From: Gemmatimonadaceae bacterium
GTDB taxonomy: Bacteria; Gemmatimonadota; Gemmatimonadetes; Gemmatimonadales; Gemmatimonadaceae
NCBI GenBank assembly: GCA_025357975.1
Contig: JANYKY010000427.1
Span: 1 to 12,513 of the forward strand
Length of the DNA stretch: 12,513 bases
Reading direction: 5' to 3'
Positions 1-7,197 of this stretch are shown one piece after another. Every line of letters begins with the position of its first letter. Position 1 is the first letter of the stretch. The notes beneath the pieces are model-generated. The model was not told where the DNA came from, ran no database searches, and saw nothing but the letters and a program-made list of their open reading frames with translations. Position numbers and translations under genes: made by a program.

Positions 1-2164
1 CCCCGCCCCAGCGGCCCCCCCGAAGTCCCCTTCCGCTACCAAACCGGTTCAGGAAGAGGTCAAAAAACTCACATTCAAGGGCGTAAAGGCTGTGGATCCC
101 AAAGATCTACGGCTCAGTATCTCGACCGATCAATCTCACTGCGCGAGCTTCGTCCTCGCACCAATCTGCCTGGTCAGCAAGACCAAGTTCTTTTACGTGC
201 GCAAATACCTCGACCATGGCGAGCTCGCGCGCGACGTTCTGCGCGCACGGGTGTATTACTGGAAGCGCGGTTACCGCGAAACCCAGGTCGATACGACTGT
301 CACCAAGACTGACGTTGACGACGTCGCAGTCACGTTCCTGATCACCGAAGGCAATCCCACGATCGTCTCTGACGTAACTGTCGCGCAAACCCGAGACGTT
401 CTCACCAGCCAGGAACTCGCCAAACGCATCGTGCTCGGCAAGAACTCTCCCTTGAACATGATCCGGCTCGACTCGAGCCGCATTTTTCTTCAGCAGGCAT
501 TGTGGGACAAAGGTTATGCCGATGCAGTCGTCGATACAGCTTTGCAGATCGACCCCGCATCGAATCGGGCCAGCCTGACGTTCAAGATCGACCCGAAGTG
601 GAAATCAACCGTGGGCGACATTCTCGTTGAAGGCAACAAGAAAATCGCGACGAGCACCATTCTCAAATCCCTCACTCTCCGGCCTGGATTGGTGTTCAAG
701 CGCAGCGAGATGCTTCGCAGCCAGCGAGCGTTATATGAATCGAACCTGTTCCGGCGCGCTTCAATCGACATTCCCAAGCAGGGTGACTCGTCGAAGGTTC
801 TGATTGTCTCAGTCCAGGAAGCGCCCCTCCGCGAAAATCGTCTGTCGGTCGGATTCAATACGATCGATTTTTTCCAGACCGAAGGCGTTTTCACGCGCTA
901 TAACTTTCTCGGGAGAGCACGCCAGCTCGATATCCAGGGAGCAGTCGGCAACCTCTTCGCGAACCAGCTCAACGGGAAGTCGATATTCCGCGATGCGACT
1001 CGCGCGACGGCGACTGCCGGAGATGCGCAATACTACCGGCCGACCTACAACCTGAGCGTCAACCTGCGCGAGCCGTGGTTCGGCGCTCAGCAGAATGAGC
1101 TCGCCGTCAGCGTCTTCGCACACCGTCGAAGCGCGCCGGGCATATACGTCGACAGAGGTCTGGGAGCGAGCGGCACTTTCACCCGCGAACTTCTCGATCG
1201 CGGTCCCGCCAGTATCAACTACCGCTACGAGGTCAACCGGGTCGAGGCCGGAGATGTGTATTTCTGCATCAACTTCGGCGTGTGTGATCAGTCGACGCTC
1301 GCTGCATTGAGAGAGCGTCAGCGTTTGTCTCCATTGACTTTGACGAGCATCATCAACCGCGCAAACGATCCGTTTTCTCCGAACCACGGGTATCGCACCA
1401 ACCTCGAGCTCGAGCATGCCTCGGCAGTGACGTTATCGGATTTCCGTTACAACCGCGCGAGCGGTGACGCGTCTTTCTACAATCCTGTTCGCAAGCGCGG
1501 AACGTTTGCGGTTCATGGTCGGCTTGGTTGGGTAAGGGCGCTGAGCAGCACGGCGACTGCGCTTGGAATCGGGGATACTGACGGACAGCTCTTGCATCCT
1601 CGCAAGAGATTTTACGCCGGTGGCTCCAGATCGGTGCGAGGGTTCGGGGAGAACCTGCTCGGGCCGCGCGTTTTGACGATCCCGGCGGCGAAGCTTCGCG
1701 GGAAAGATCCGAGCTGTGGCCCTACCGTCGATATCACAACCTGTGACCCGAATGCCGCGGGTCTTGCTCGTACCGACTTCGACCAGCGGCCGCTCGGCGG
1801 AAATTTCGTCGCGGAAGCTAGCGCCGAGTTTCGGTTTCCGATCTGGCAGCAGCTTTTTGGTGCCGTGTTCGTCGATGGTGGATACGTGTCGCAGAAAACG
1901 ACCCCCGATGCGCCGGCCAGCGCTCGAGCAGCAACTCCCGGCTTCGGAGTTCGTTATCGATCGCCTGTCGGACCTATTCGTATCGATCTCGGCGTAAATC
2001 CCGCACGCTCAGAAGAGCTCCCGGTTGTTACGGAGACGACTGTCAATGGTGTGACGAAGCTCGTGACATTGAAGGAGAGGCGCGAATTCAGTCAGGCGGG
2101 TTCAGGATTCAGGGGCGTGCTTAATCGGCTGGTGCTTCACCTGTCGATCGGAGAAGCCTTTTAG
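1..2164 (+). CDS. tamA: Omp85-superfamily outer-membrane protein, TamA-like (5' end outside the window)
   Basis: Outer-membrane beta-barrel protein with periplasmic POTRA domains, expected to work with TamB in outer-membrane assembly or transport. The reading frame is open to position 2, and a POTRA-type strand (VKKLTFKGVKAV) is encoded from about 59. The first visible start (GTG at 92) therefore lies inside POTRA1 and is not the real start. A Pro/Ala/Ser-rich linker precedes POTRA1, so probably only a signal peptide and a few residues are missing. Three POTRA-like modules follow, roughly at 59-355, 356-600 and 601-830; TamA has three and BamA usually five. The barrel has the loop-6 motif VRGF (Arg codon at 1637), 'PLGGNF', 'FVDGG', 'SPVGPIRIDLG' and a terminal Phe, all Omp85 hallmarks. 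The six visible cysteines fall in three close pairs. The stop overlaps the next gene's start. Omp85 family is near certain; TamA rather than BamA rests on POTRA count and the TamB neighbour. Confidence 0.9.
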   Translation, partial: PAPAAPPKSPSATKPVQEEVKKLTFKGVKAVDPKDLRLSISTDQSHCASFVLAPICLVSKTKFFYVRKYLDHGELARDVLRARVYYWKRGYRETQVDTTVTKTDVDDVAVTFLITEGNPTIVSDVTVAQTRDVLTSQELAKRIVLGKNSPLNMIRLDSSRIFLQQALWDKGYADAVVDTALQIDPASNRASLTFKIDPKWKSTVGDILVEGNKKIATSTILKSLTLRPGLVFKRSEMLRSQRALYESNLFRRASIDIPKQGDSSKVLIVSVQEAPLRENRLSVGFNTIDFFQTEGVFTRYNFLGRARQLDIQGAVGNLFANQLNGKSIFRDATRATATAGDAQYYRPTYNLSVNLREPWFGAQQNELAVSVFAHRRSAPGIYVDRGLGASGTFTRELLDRGPASINYRYEVNRVEAGDVYFCINFGVCDQSTLAALRERQRLSPLTLTSIINRANDPFSPNHGYRTNLELEHASAVTLSDFRYNRASGDASFYNPVRKRGTFAVHGRLGWVRALSSTATALGIGDTDGQLLHPRKRFYAGGSRSVRGFGENLLGPRVLTIPAAKLRGKDPSCGPTVDITTCDPNAAGLARTDFDQRPLGGNFVAEASAEFRFPIWQQLFGAVFVDGGYVSQKTTPDAPASARAATPGFGVRYRSPVGPIRIDLGVNPARSEELPVVTETTVNGVTKLVTLKERREFSQAGSGFRGVLNRLVLHLSIGEAF

Positions 2165-2166
2165 TG
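2150..2166 (+). promoter_or_regulatory. Ribosome binding site and stop/start overlap coupling tamA to tamB
   Basis: A GGAG Shine-Dalgarno core at 2150-2153 lies 10 nt before the GTG at 2164. The sequence TAGTG contains both the tamA-like stop (2162-2164) and the tamB start (2164-2166), a one-base overlap. This fixes the tamB start and suggests translational coupling. The spacing is slightly long, so re-initiation by ribosomes finishing the upstream gene may matter. Confidence 0.7.
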
Positions 2167-5100
2167 CGGCGCCATTTTATTCGTGGGCTCGCGGCTGTGG
2201 TTGTTCTCGCGATGGTTGCAGTAATCGGTGTGTTTGGACTTGCAAATACCGACTGGGGCCGTGGACAAATCCTGAAACGCCTCGTCCCGATTCTTCAGGC
2301 AAGTACTCATGGACTTCTCCGGGTCGGATCTGTAAGTGGCAACCTCCTCAAGGGCATCACCCTTCATGATCTTGTAATTACCGACAGCGCCGGTGCGCCA
2401 TTCGCCAAGGTCGATGAAGCGTCCGCGCGATATTCCCTGCGCGCACTTTATGGGCAACGCGTCGACTTCGACGCAGTGCGCCTCGTGCATCCGGTGATCG
2501 TGCTCGATCGTCCACCCGGAGGAAAGTGGAACTGGGATCGTATCCTTCCCCATGACACCACCACGAAGAACGAAAAAAGCAGCAATAACTGGGGGAAAAC
2601 GCTTCGCTTCAGCGATGTGACACTCGTCGATGGCGACATCACAGCCAGGTCGCCGTGGGCTCCGAAACCGACCGCTGGAAAGACTGACGCCGAAATGATT
2701 CGCACAGCGTTGGGACCTGAAGGGCGCCTGGCGATCATCAAGGTTCCGAACGGTTATCAGAAAGTTTCGGAGTTTCACCATGTGAATGCGAAGCTTCCGT
2801 TTCTGCGGCTCGAGGATCCGGACTACAAGACCCGTCATGCGGACGTCGCCGCTTTAAGCATGATCGCACAGCCATTCAAGCCGCCGACTGTTGCCGTCAA
2901 ATCCCTCGTTGGCTCGTTCGATTTCACCGGGGATTCCATCTGGTGGAAAAATGCCAAGGCAATCTTGCCGGGTAGCAGGCTTTCGGGCACCGGCAAATAC
3001 AACATCGACAATGACGACTTGGCGCTCCAGATCCACGCGGATACGGTGTCGGCTGCTGATCTTCGCTGGGTCGACCCGAACATTCCAGAACACGGCGGTG
3101 GAAAACTGGACTTCGGTCTGAACTGGGTAGGTGATACGACCGTCTATGTCGCGCGCAACGCTGTCATGCAGGTCGACAACGCGCATTTGTCCGGCGACCT
3201 TGGTATCACGTATCGGGGATTGGCATTTTCGATTCAGAACACCAACGCCCGCTTTTCCAATCTCGATACGAAGCTCATCGAGCATGTCTTTCCGACAGTC
3301 AAGATTCCGCGGAGTGGACTACTCGCCGGTCGCGCAAAGGTCACTGGAGACAAGGACAAGCTTGCCGTTGACGCTGACATAACGTTCGATGATCGAAAAG
3401 CCGGGCGAAATCGCATCTTAGCGCTCGGTGGCATGGAGATGAACGGCACCAATTACCGCGCCGACAATCTTCGGCTGACGATGCTTCCCGTGCAGCTCGA
3501 TGTTGTTCGCACGTACGCGAAGAGCCTGCCGAGCGGCGGTGGTACGCTTACTGGTACGGCGACGCTCAACGGCGATAAGAAAAACCTTGCATTGAATGCC
3601 GATGTCGCCCTGGACAATCCGAAAGTCGGGCGAAGCCGCGTGCTCGCAGTCGGTAATATTGGCGTCCTGAACAACGATTTCCGCGCGAGCAATCTGCGTC
3701 TTACGATGCGGCCGCTTCAGGTCGCACTTCTTCGCAGCTACGCGGCGAATTTGCCTGTGGGCGGGACGATCAGTGGCACCGCGACCCTCAACGGATCCAT
3801 GCTTTCGCGGATGACTGCGAAAGCGGATGTGACGCACGTCGACAGAGGGAACGTTTCGCATCTGTCCGGCAATGGTGCCTTCCGGCCCGGCTCGAACGGA
3901 AAGATGGCTGGTGCATGGTTCGACGTAGATGCGCAGCTGCATCCGCTTTCCCTCGCTGAAGCCGGGCGCTTTTTCCCCGCGGCTGGTTTGCGTGGCACTG
4001 CGAGCGGACCGATCCGGCTCACCGGTACCCTTGGAAATCTTGCCGTGAAAAGCCGGCTTGCATTCGCTGATGGTGGCGCCCTTGGACTGACAGGCAAGTT
4101 CAATCTTGCTGGCCGCGAGAAGGTCTATGACGCGACCGTCGATGCGAATCTGTTCAACGCGAATGCGATATTGGCGAAGGCGCCGCGAACAACGGTCACC
4201 GGTACGATCATGGCGAATGGGAGCGGGTTCGATCCCGCAACCATGCGAGCGAATGTAATTGCTGATCTACAGGGATCGTCATTTGACACGCTGTCGCTCA
4301 CTGGCGCAAAGGTCAGGCTATCCGCCGCCGATGGAATTGCGAAGATCGACACGCTCTCGATCATCGTCCCTGAAGGCATCGTGAACGCGAAGGGTTCGTT
4401 CGGGCTGGCTGCCGGCAGAACAGGTCAACTGACTTACCACGTCAACGTCGATTCACTCAATCGGCTCGGCCAGTTGCTGCCGGCATCGACAGGCGATGTG
4501 CCTCCCCGCCCCGGCATTCTCGCAAGCCGGATCGCGCAGGCACGCGCGGATTCGTTGCGGTTAGCGAAGGCGACTGAAGTAGAGCGGGCAATTACCGGAC
4601 GAGCTCCGCCGACTCTTGCCGCGGTGGACACGCCCCGGGTTTTGAGCATGAGCACCTTGTCGGGGTCGCTTCGAGCTGATGGTGTGGCTACCGGCAACAT
4701 CAAGAGCTTCGGTCTCAAGGGCAACGCGAGCGGGGAGAACATCATCGCGCGCGGAAATTCCATCGGAAAATTCAGCACTCAGTACGACTGGACGAATGCG
4801 CTGTCTCCACAGTCGCGTGTTGACATCGATGGCGGAGCGACGAAAATCGTTGCCGGCGGATTCTCGCTCGACAGCGTGCATACGAAGGTCACTTATCACA
4901 AGCCTCAGGGCACTGCCGAAGTGACCGTCATACAGAATGACAAGGACATCTACTCGGCCAACGCGGACTTTCTGCTCGACAAGGCCGGAAACGAACTGAA
5001 GCTGAATCGTACGCAGCTGCGATTTGACAGCACCATTTGGGCATCGACGCGTCCGTCTGTCGTAAAGTGGGGCCCCGTTGGCGTCGATATCAGCCAGCTC

Positions 5101-6963
5101 GAGCTTCGCAATTCGAAGAATGGGCGTATCTACGTGAACGGATTGGTGCCGAAAGCTGGACGAGCTAATCTCGAAGTTGCGGTGGACAACTTCGAGGTTG
5201 CTGATCTCATCGCGCTTGCGCAAAGTGACATCCAGGCGAGGGGGCTGCTGTCATTCGATCTCAAGGCAGCGGGAACGGCGACCGATCCGACATTCTCGGG
5301 TTCGTTCGGGACACAAAGGTTCTACTACAACAACGTTCTCGTTCCTGAAGTCCATGGCACTCTCAGCTACGCCAATCAGACGCTGACGGGTCGCGCCGAT
5401 GCGATGCGCGCGGGTGAGCGCTCGCTGCTTTTCGCGCAGGGAACGATCCCGATCAATCTGGCCCTGAGTGGAGTGACGGGACCTCGGCTTCCGAAGGACA
5501 GAAAGATCGACTTGACCGTGCGCGCGGACAGCCTTCCACTCGATCTGATTCCCCAGTTCGGCCAGTACGTGACGGACATGAAGGGAAGAGCTGTTGCCGA
5601 CGTCAAAGTCGGAGGCACACTCAACCGACCCGAAGTTACAGGTCATCTTACGCTCGACAGCGCGCAGGCGCACGTCGTTCCGATCGGGCTCACGCTCAAT
5701 CGGATTAACGGGTCGATCAGGATGTTGCGTGACACGATCGTCGTCGACTCGCTGGTTGCCTATAGCGGTGGGCGAATCGCCTTGTCGGGAGGTCTCGGGG
5801 TCGGGTCGTTGCGCGAGCCTTCGTTCGACATGAAGCTTTTCACGAACAATGCGACGGTCCTTAACGACGAGGATGGCAAGCTTACCGCGAACATCAATCT
5901 TGGCATCACGGGTCCGTTCAAGGATGCGCATATCGGCGGAGACCTGCGTGTCCTGAGCGGCGTTCTCTTCATCCCGAAGAGCGAGGGGAAGAAGATCATC
6001 GGGGCGAGCGATCCAGCGCTGTTCAGCGTTATCGATACGGCAGTTCTCGCCAACCGAGAGATTTTCCCGGCCCAGTCGCCGCTGCTGTCGAATCTGCGCA
6101 TGGACGTCAACCTGGGCGTAGATCGTGACGTATTCGTGCGATCGACGGACTTCAACATCGAGCTATACAGTGATGGGGATCTCGCGATTCACGTAAATCG
6201 GGCAAAGCAGTCGCTCGTTCTCGACGGAGTTTTGTTGAGCGAGCGAGGCGATTACACCTTTCTATCGAAGCGTTTCGACGTCAAGCGCGGGTCGGCAACG
6301 TTTGTGAATTCGGATGAGATCAACCCGACACTTCAGGTGACCGGTGGATACGAAGTCCGTCTGCCATCGCGCGAAGCTATCAATATCCAGATTCTCATCG
6401 GCGGGACGATGAAGAATCCCCAGATCTCGCTCACCAGCGATGCACAGCCGCCCATCGAGCAAAGCGATTTGTTGAGTTATCTCGCATTCGGACGGTCGTC
6501 CTCATCGCTGCTGCAGCTCGAGGGCGCAGGACTCGGCGGCAGCGGCAATCTCGTCGGTGCAGGTGCAGCTCTCGCGAGCAAGCAGCTCGCCGCCGTCGCA
6601 CTCGGCGTCTTCACAGATCAGCTTTCGGGCGAAGCAGCGCGCGCACTCGGCGCAGATGTCCTGAATATTGCCCCCGCTGATGTCGAGACCGACGTTGGAA
6701 GTTTCCTGCGCGGCACGCAGATCGAATACGGTAAGTACATCAAGTCCCACAGCTTCCTGTCGTTGACACTGCGCCCCGACCCGTCGGCTCTGCAGCGTCC
6801 CGGCATCCTCCTCCAGCACCGGTTCGGCGGGCTGAAGGGATACAGCCTCGAGACGAGCCTCCAGCCGCGGTTTCTGCTGAGAGAGCCGACACTCAATCCG
6901 CTCACGACACCGCTTACGACGAGCGTGCTGAGCTTCTTCCTGATCCGCGACTGGCGTTACTAG
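2164..6963 (+). CDS. tamB: TamB-like translocation/assembly module protein (DUF490, AsmA-like superfamily)
   Basis: Very large periplasmic protein anchored in the inner membrane. TamB-family proteins form a long beta-taco/groove bridging to the outer membrane and are implicated in phospholipid transport and outer-membrane protein assembly. Visible: a short basic N-terminus and one hydrophobic segment (residues about 8-26), then 'NTDWGRGQIL', typical of the family. A long run of short beta-strand motifs (G-x-L/A-x-G and similar) follows. The C-terminal DUF490 region (about 1150-1599) has 'VKVGGTLNRPEVTG' near 1147, 'LDGVLLSERGDYTFL' near 1353 and 'PIEQSDLLSYLAFGRS' near 1430. The end, 'FFLIRDWRY', resembles the aromatic ends of TamB proteins. 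At 1599 residues it is longer than the E. coli protein (about 1260). Odd points are a near 50%-identical tandem repeat at residues 391-539 and a probably helical insert at about 785-811. The start GTG at 2164 is supported by the overlap with the upstream gene and the signal anchor directly after it. Confidence 0.92.
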   Translation: MRRHFIRGLAAVVVLAMVAVIGVFGLANTDWGRGQILKRLVPILQASTHGLLRVGSVSGNLLKGITLHDLVITDSAGAPFAKVDEASARYSLRALYGQRVDFDAVRLVHPVIVLDRPPGGKWNWDRILPHDTTTKNEKSSNNWGKTLRFSDVTLVDGDITARSPWAPKPTAGKTDAEMIRTALGPEGRLAIIKVPNGYQKVSEFHHVNAKLPFLRLEDPDYKTRHADVAALSMIAQPFKPPTVAVKSLVGSFDFTGDSIWWKNAKAILPGSRLSGTGKYNIDNDDLALQIHADTVSAADLRWVDPNIPEHGGGKLDFGLNWVGDTTVYVARNAVMQVDNAHLSGDLGITYRGLAFSIQNTNARFSNLDTKLIEHVFPTVKIPRSGLLAGRAKVTGDKDKLAVDADITFDDRKAGRNRILALGGMEMNGTNYRADNLRLTMLPVQLDVVRTYAKSLPSGGGTLTGTATLNGDKKNLALNADVALDNPKVGRSRVLAVGNIGVLNNDFRASNLRLTMRPLQVALLRSYAANLPVGGTISGTATLNGSMLSRMTAKADVTHVDRGNVSHLSGNGAFRPGSNGKMAGAWFDVDAQLHPLSLAEAGRFFPAAGLRGTASGPIRLTGTLGNLAVKSRLAFADGGALGLTGKFNLAGREKVYDATVDANLFNANAILAKAPRTTVTGTIMANGSGFDPATMRANVIADLQGSSFDTLSLTGAKVRLSAADGIAKIDTLSIIVPEGIVNAKGSFGLAAGRTGQLTYHVNVDSLNRLGQLLPASTGDVPPRPGILASRIAQARADSLRLAKATEVERAITGRAPPTLAAVDTPRVLSMSTLSGSLRADGVATGNIKSFGLKGNASGENIIARGNSIGKFSTQYDWTNALSPQSRVDIDGGATKIVAGGFSLDSVHTKVTYHKPQGTAEVTVIQNDKDIYSANADFLLDKAGNELKLNRTQLRFDSTIWASTRPSVVKWGPVGVDISQLELRNSKNGRIYVNGLVPKAGRANLEVAVDNFEVADLIALAQSDIQARGLLSFDLKAAGTATDPTFSGSFGTQRFYYNNVLVPEVHGTLSYANQTLTGRADAMRAGERSLLFAQGTIPINLALSGVTGPRLPKDRKIDLTVRADSLPLDLIPQFGQYVTDMKGRAVADVKVGGTLNRPEVTGHLTLDSAQAHVVPIGLTLNRINGSIRMLRDTIVVDSLVAYSGGRIALSGGLGVGSLREPSFDMKLFTNNATVLNDEDGKLTANINLGITGPFKDAHIGGDLRVLSGVLFIPKSEGKKIIGASDPALFSVIDTAVLANREIFPAQSPLLSNLRMDVNLGVDRDVFVRSTDFNIELYSDGDLAIHVNRAKQSLVLDGVLLSERGDYTFLSKRFDVKRGSATFVNSDEINPTLQVTGGYEVRLPSREAINIQILIGGTMKNPQISLTSDAQPPIEQSDLLSYLAFGRSSSSLLQLEGAGLGGSGNLVGAGAALASKQLAAVALGVFTDQLSGEAARALGADVLNIAPADVETDVGSFLRGTQIEYGKYIKSHSFLSLTLRPDPSALQRPGILLQHRFGGLKGYSLETSLQPRFLLREPTLNPLTTPLTTSVLSFFLIRDWRY
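3334..4011 (+). repeat. Internal tandem repeats of about 74 residues within TamB
   Basis: Within the TamB-like protein, residues 391-465 and 466-539 align over their full length with about 36 of 74 identical positions by hand. Shared blocks include 'DNLRLTM/SNLRLTM', 'ALGG/AVGN' and 'GTLTGT/GTISGT'. A third, much more diverged unit (residues 540-616) keeps the start 'ATLNG' and the end 'GTASG'. Boundary glycines sit at residues 389, 464, 538 and 615. Units occupy 3334-3558, 3559-3780 and 3781-4011. This looks like lengthening of the beta-groove by intragenic duplication. Confidence 0.8.
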
Positions 6964-6965
6964 AA

Positions 6966-7016
6966 GCGCGGCCGGTTCTCCCTTCTCCGTTGGCCGTTCT
7001 CCGTTTCTGCGCGGCC
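6966..7016. repeat. Short direct repeats downstream of tamB
   Basis: The 8-mer GCGCGGCC occurs at 6966-6973 and again at 7009-7016. Between them TTCTCCGTT occurs at 6983-6991 and 6997-7005, and GGCCGGTTCTCC (6970-6981) nearly matches GGCCGTTCTCC (6992-7002). This is a degenerate pyrimidine-rich repeat of about 14 bp period just after the tamB stop. No function is evident; it may be a remnant of slippage or of a dispersed intergenic repeat. No stem followed by a T-run, i.e. no intrinsic terminator, is present here. Confidence 0.5.
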
Positions 7017-7042
7017 CGTATCAGCTGCCCGTTAACGGGAAG

Positions 7043-7150
7043 CCTGTTCCCGTGCGCGTGCCCGATGTAGAGCTACCCGAATGACGTGAACGAATAGGTG
7101 CTGGCCGGTAAATTCGGCGACCCCCCATCGGCACGCGCACGGACAACGGG
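7043..7150. repeat. Long imperfect inverted repeat in the tamB-DUF4173 gap
   Basis: The arms 7043-7067 and 7126-7150 can pair over about 23 bp. The core is a perfect 12-bp GC-rich stem (7051-7062 with 7130-7141). Across a single bulged C at 7063, it continues inward with 4 bp (7064-7067 with 7126-7129). Outward, across a small internal loop, there are 6 further pairs including one G-T (7043-7048 with 7145-7150). A second 6-bp stem, CCGAAT/ATTCGG (7077-7082 with 7112-7117), lies inside the loop. The outer left arm also overlaps a local 7-bp hairpin (7035-7041 with 7047-7053) and a 12-bp perfect palindrome (7028-7039), so alternative folds are possible. No T-run follows, which argues against an intrinsic terminator. 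It could be a structured 5' leader, a REP/MITE-type intergenic element or a protein-binding region. Confidence 0.6.
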
Positions 7151-7178
7151 TTGCAGCGCACGCTTTGTAGTGTAAAGT
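7151..7178 (+). promoter_or_regulatory. Possible sigma70-type promoter for the DUF4173 gene
   Basis: TTGCAG at 7151-7156 and TAAAGT at 7173-7178 are separated by 16 bp and match 3 of 6 and 4 of 6 bases of the -35 and -10 consensus. They lie just after the inverted repeat, and transcription would start about 10 bp before the first ATG (7198). The match is weak and rests only on position and local A/T enrichment (about 7165-7198) in a GC-rich background. Confidence 0.3.
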
Positions 7179-7197
7179 ACTTGACGAAATAGAGAAT

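Noticed and set aside
809..1417. A 202-codon minus-strand frame opposite the TamA barrel region.
   Set aside because: The plus-strand frame carries Omp85 motifs throughout; the antisense product has no recognisable features.
2161..5931. Several long minus-strand open frames antisense to tamB (about 225, 220 and 226 codons at 2161-2838, 4561-5223 and 5251-5931).
   Set aside because: They shadow a clear coding frame in GC-rich DNA, have no recognisable domains, and consist of the Arg/Ser-rich composition typical of reverse-frame artefacts.
7035..7053. A hairpin (7-bp stem, 5-nt loop) as an intrinsic terminator for the tamA-tamB operon.
   Set aside because: No T-run follows on either strand; the sequence after the stem is GC-rich.
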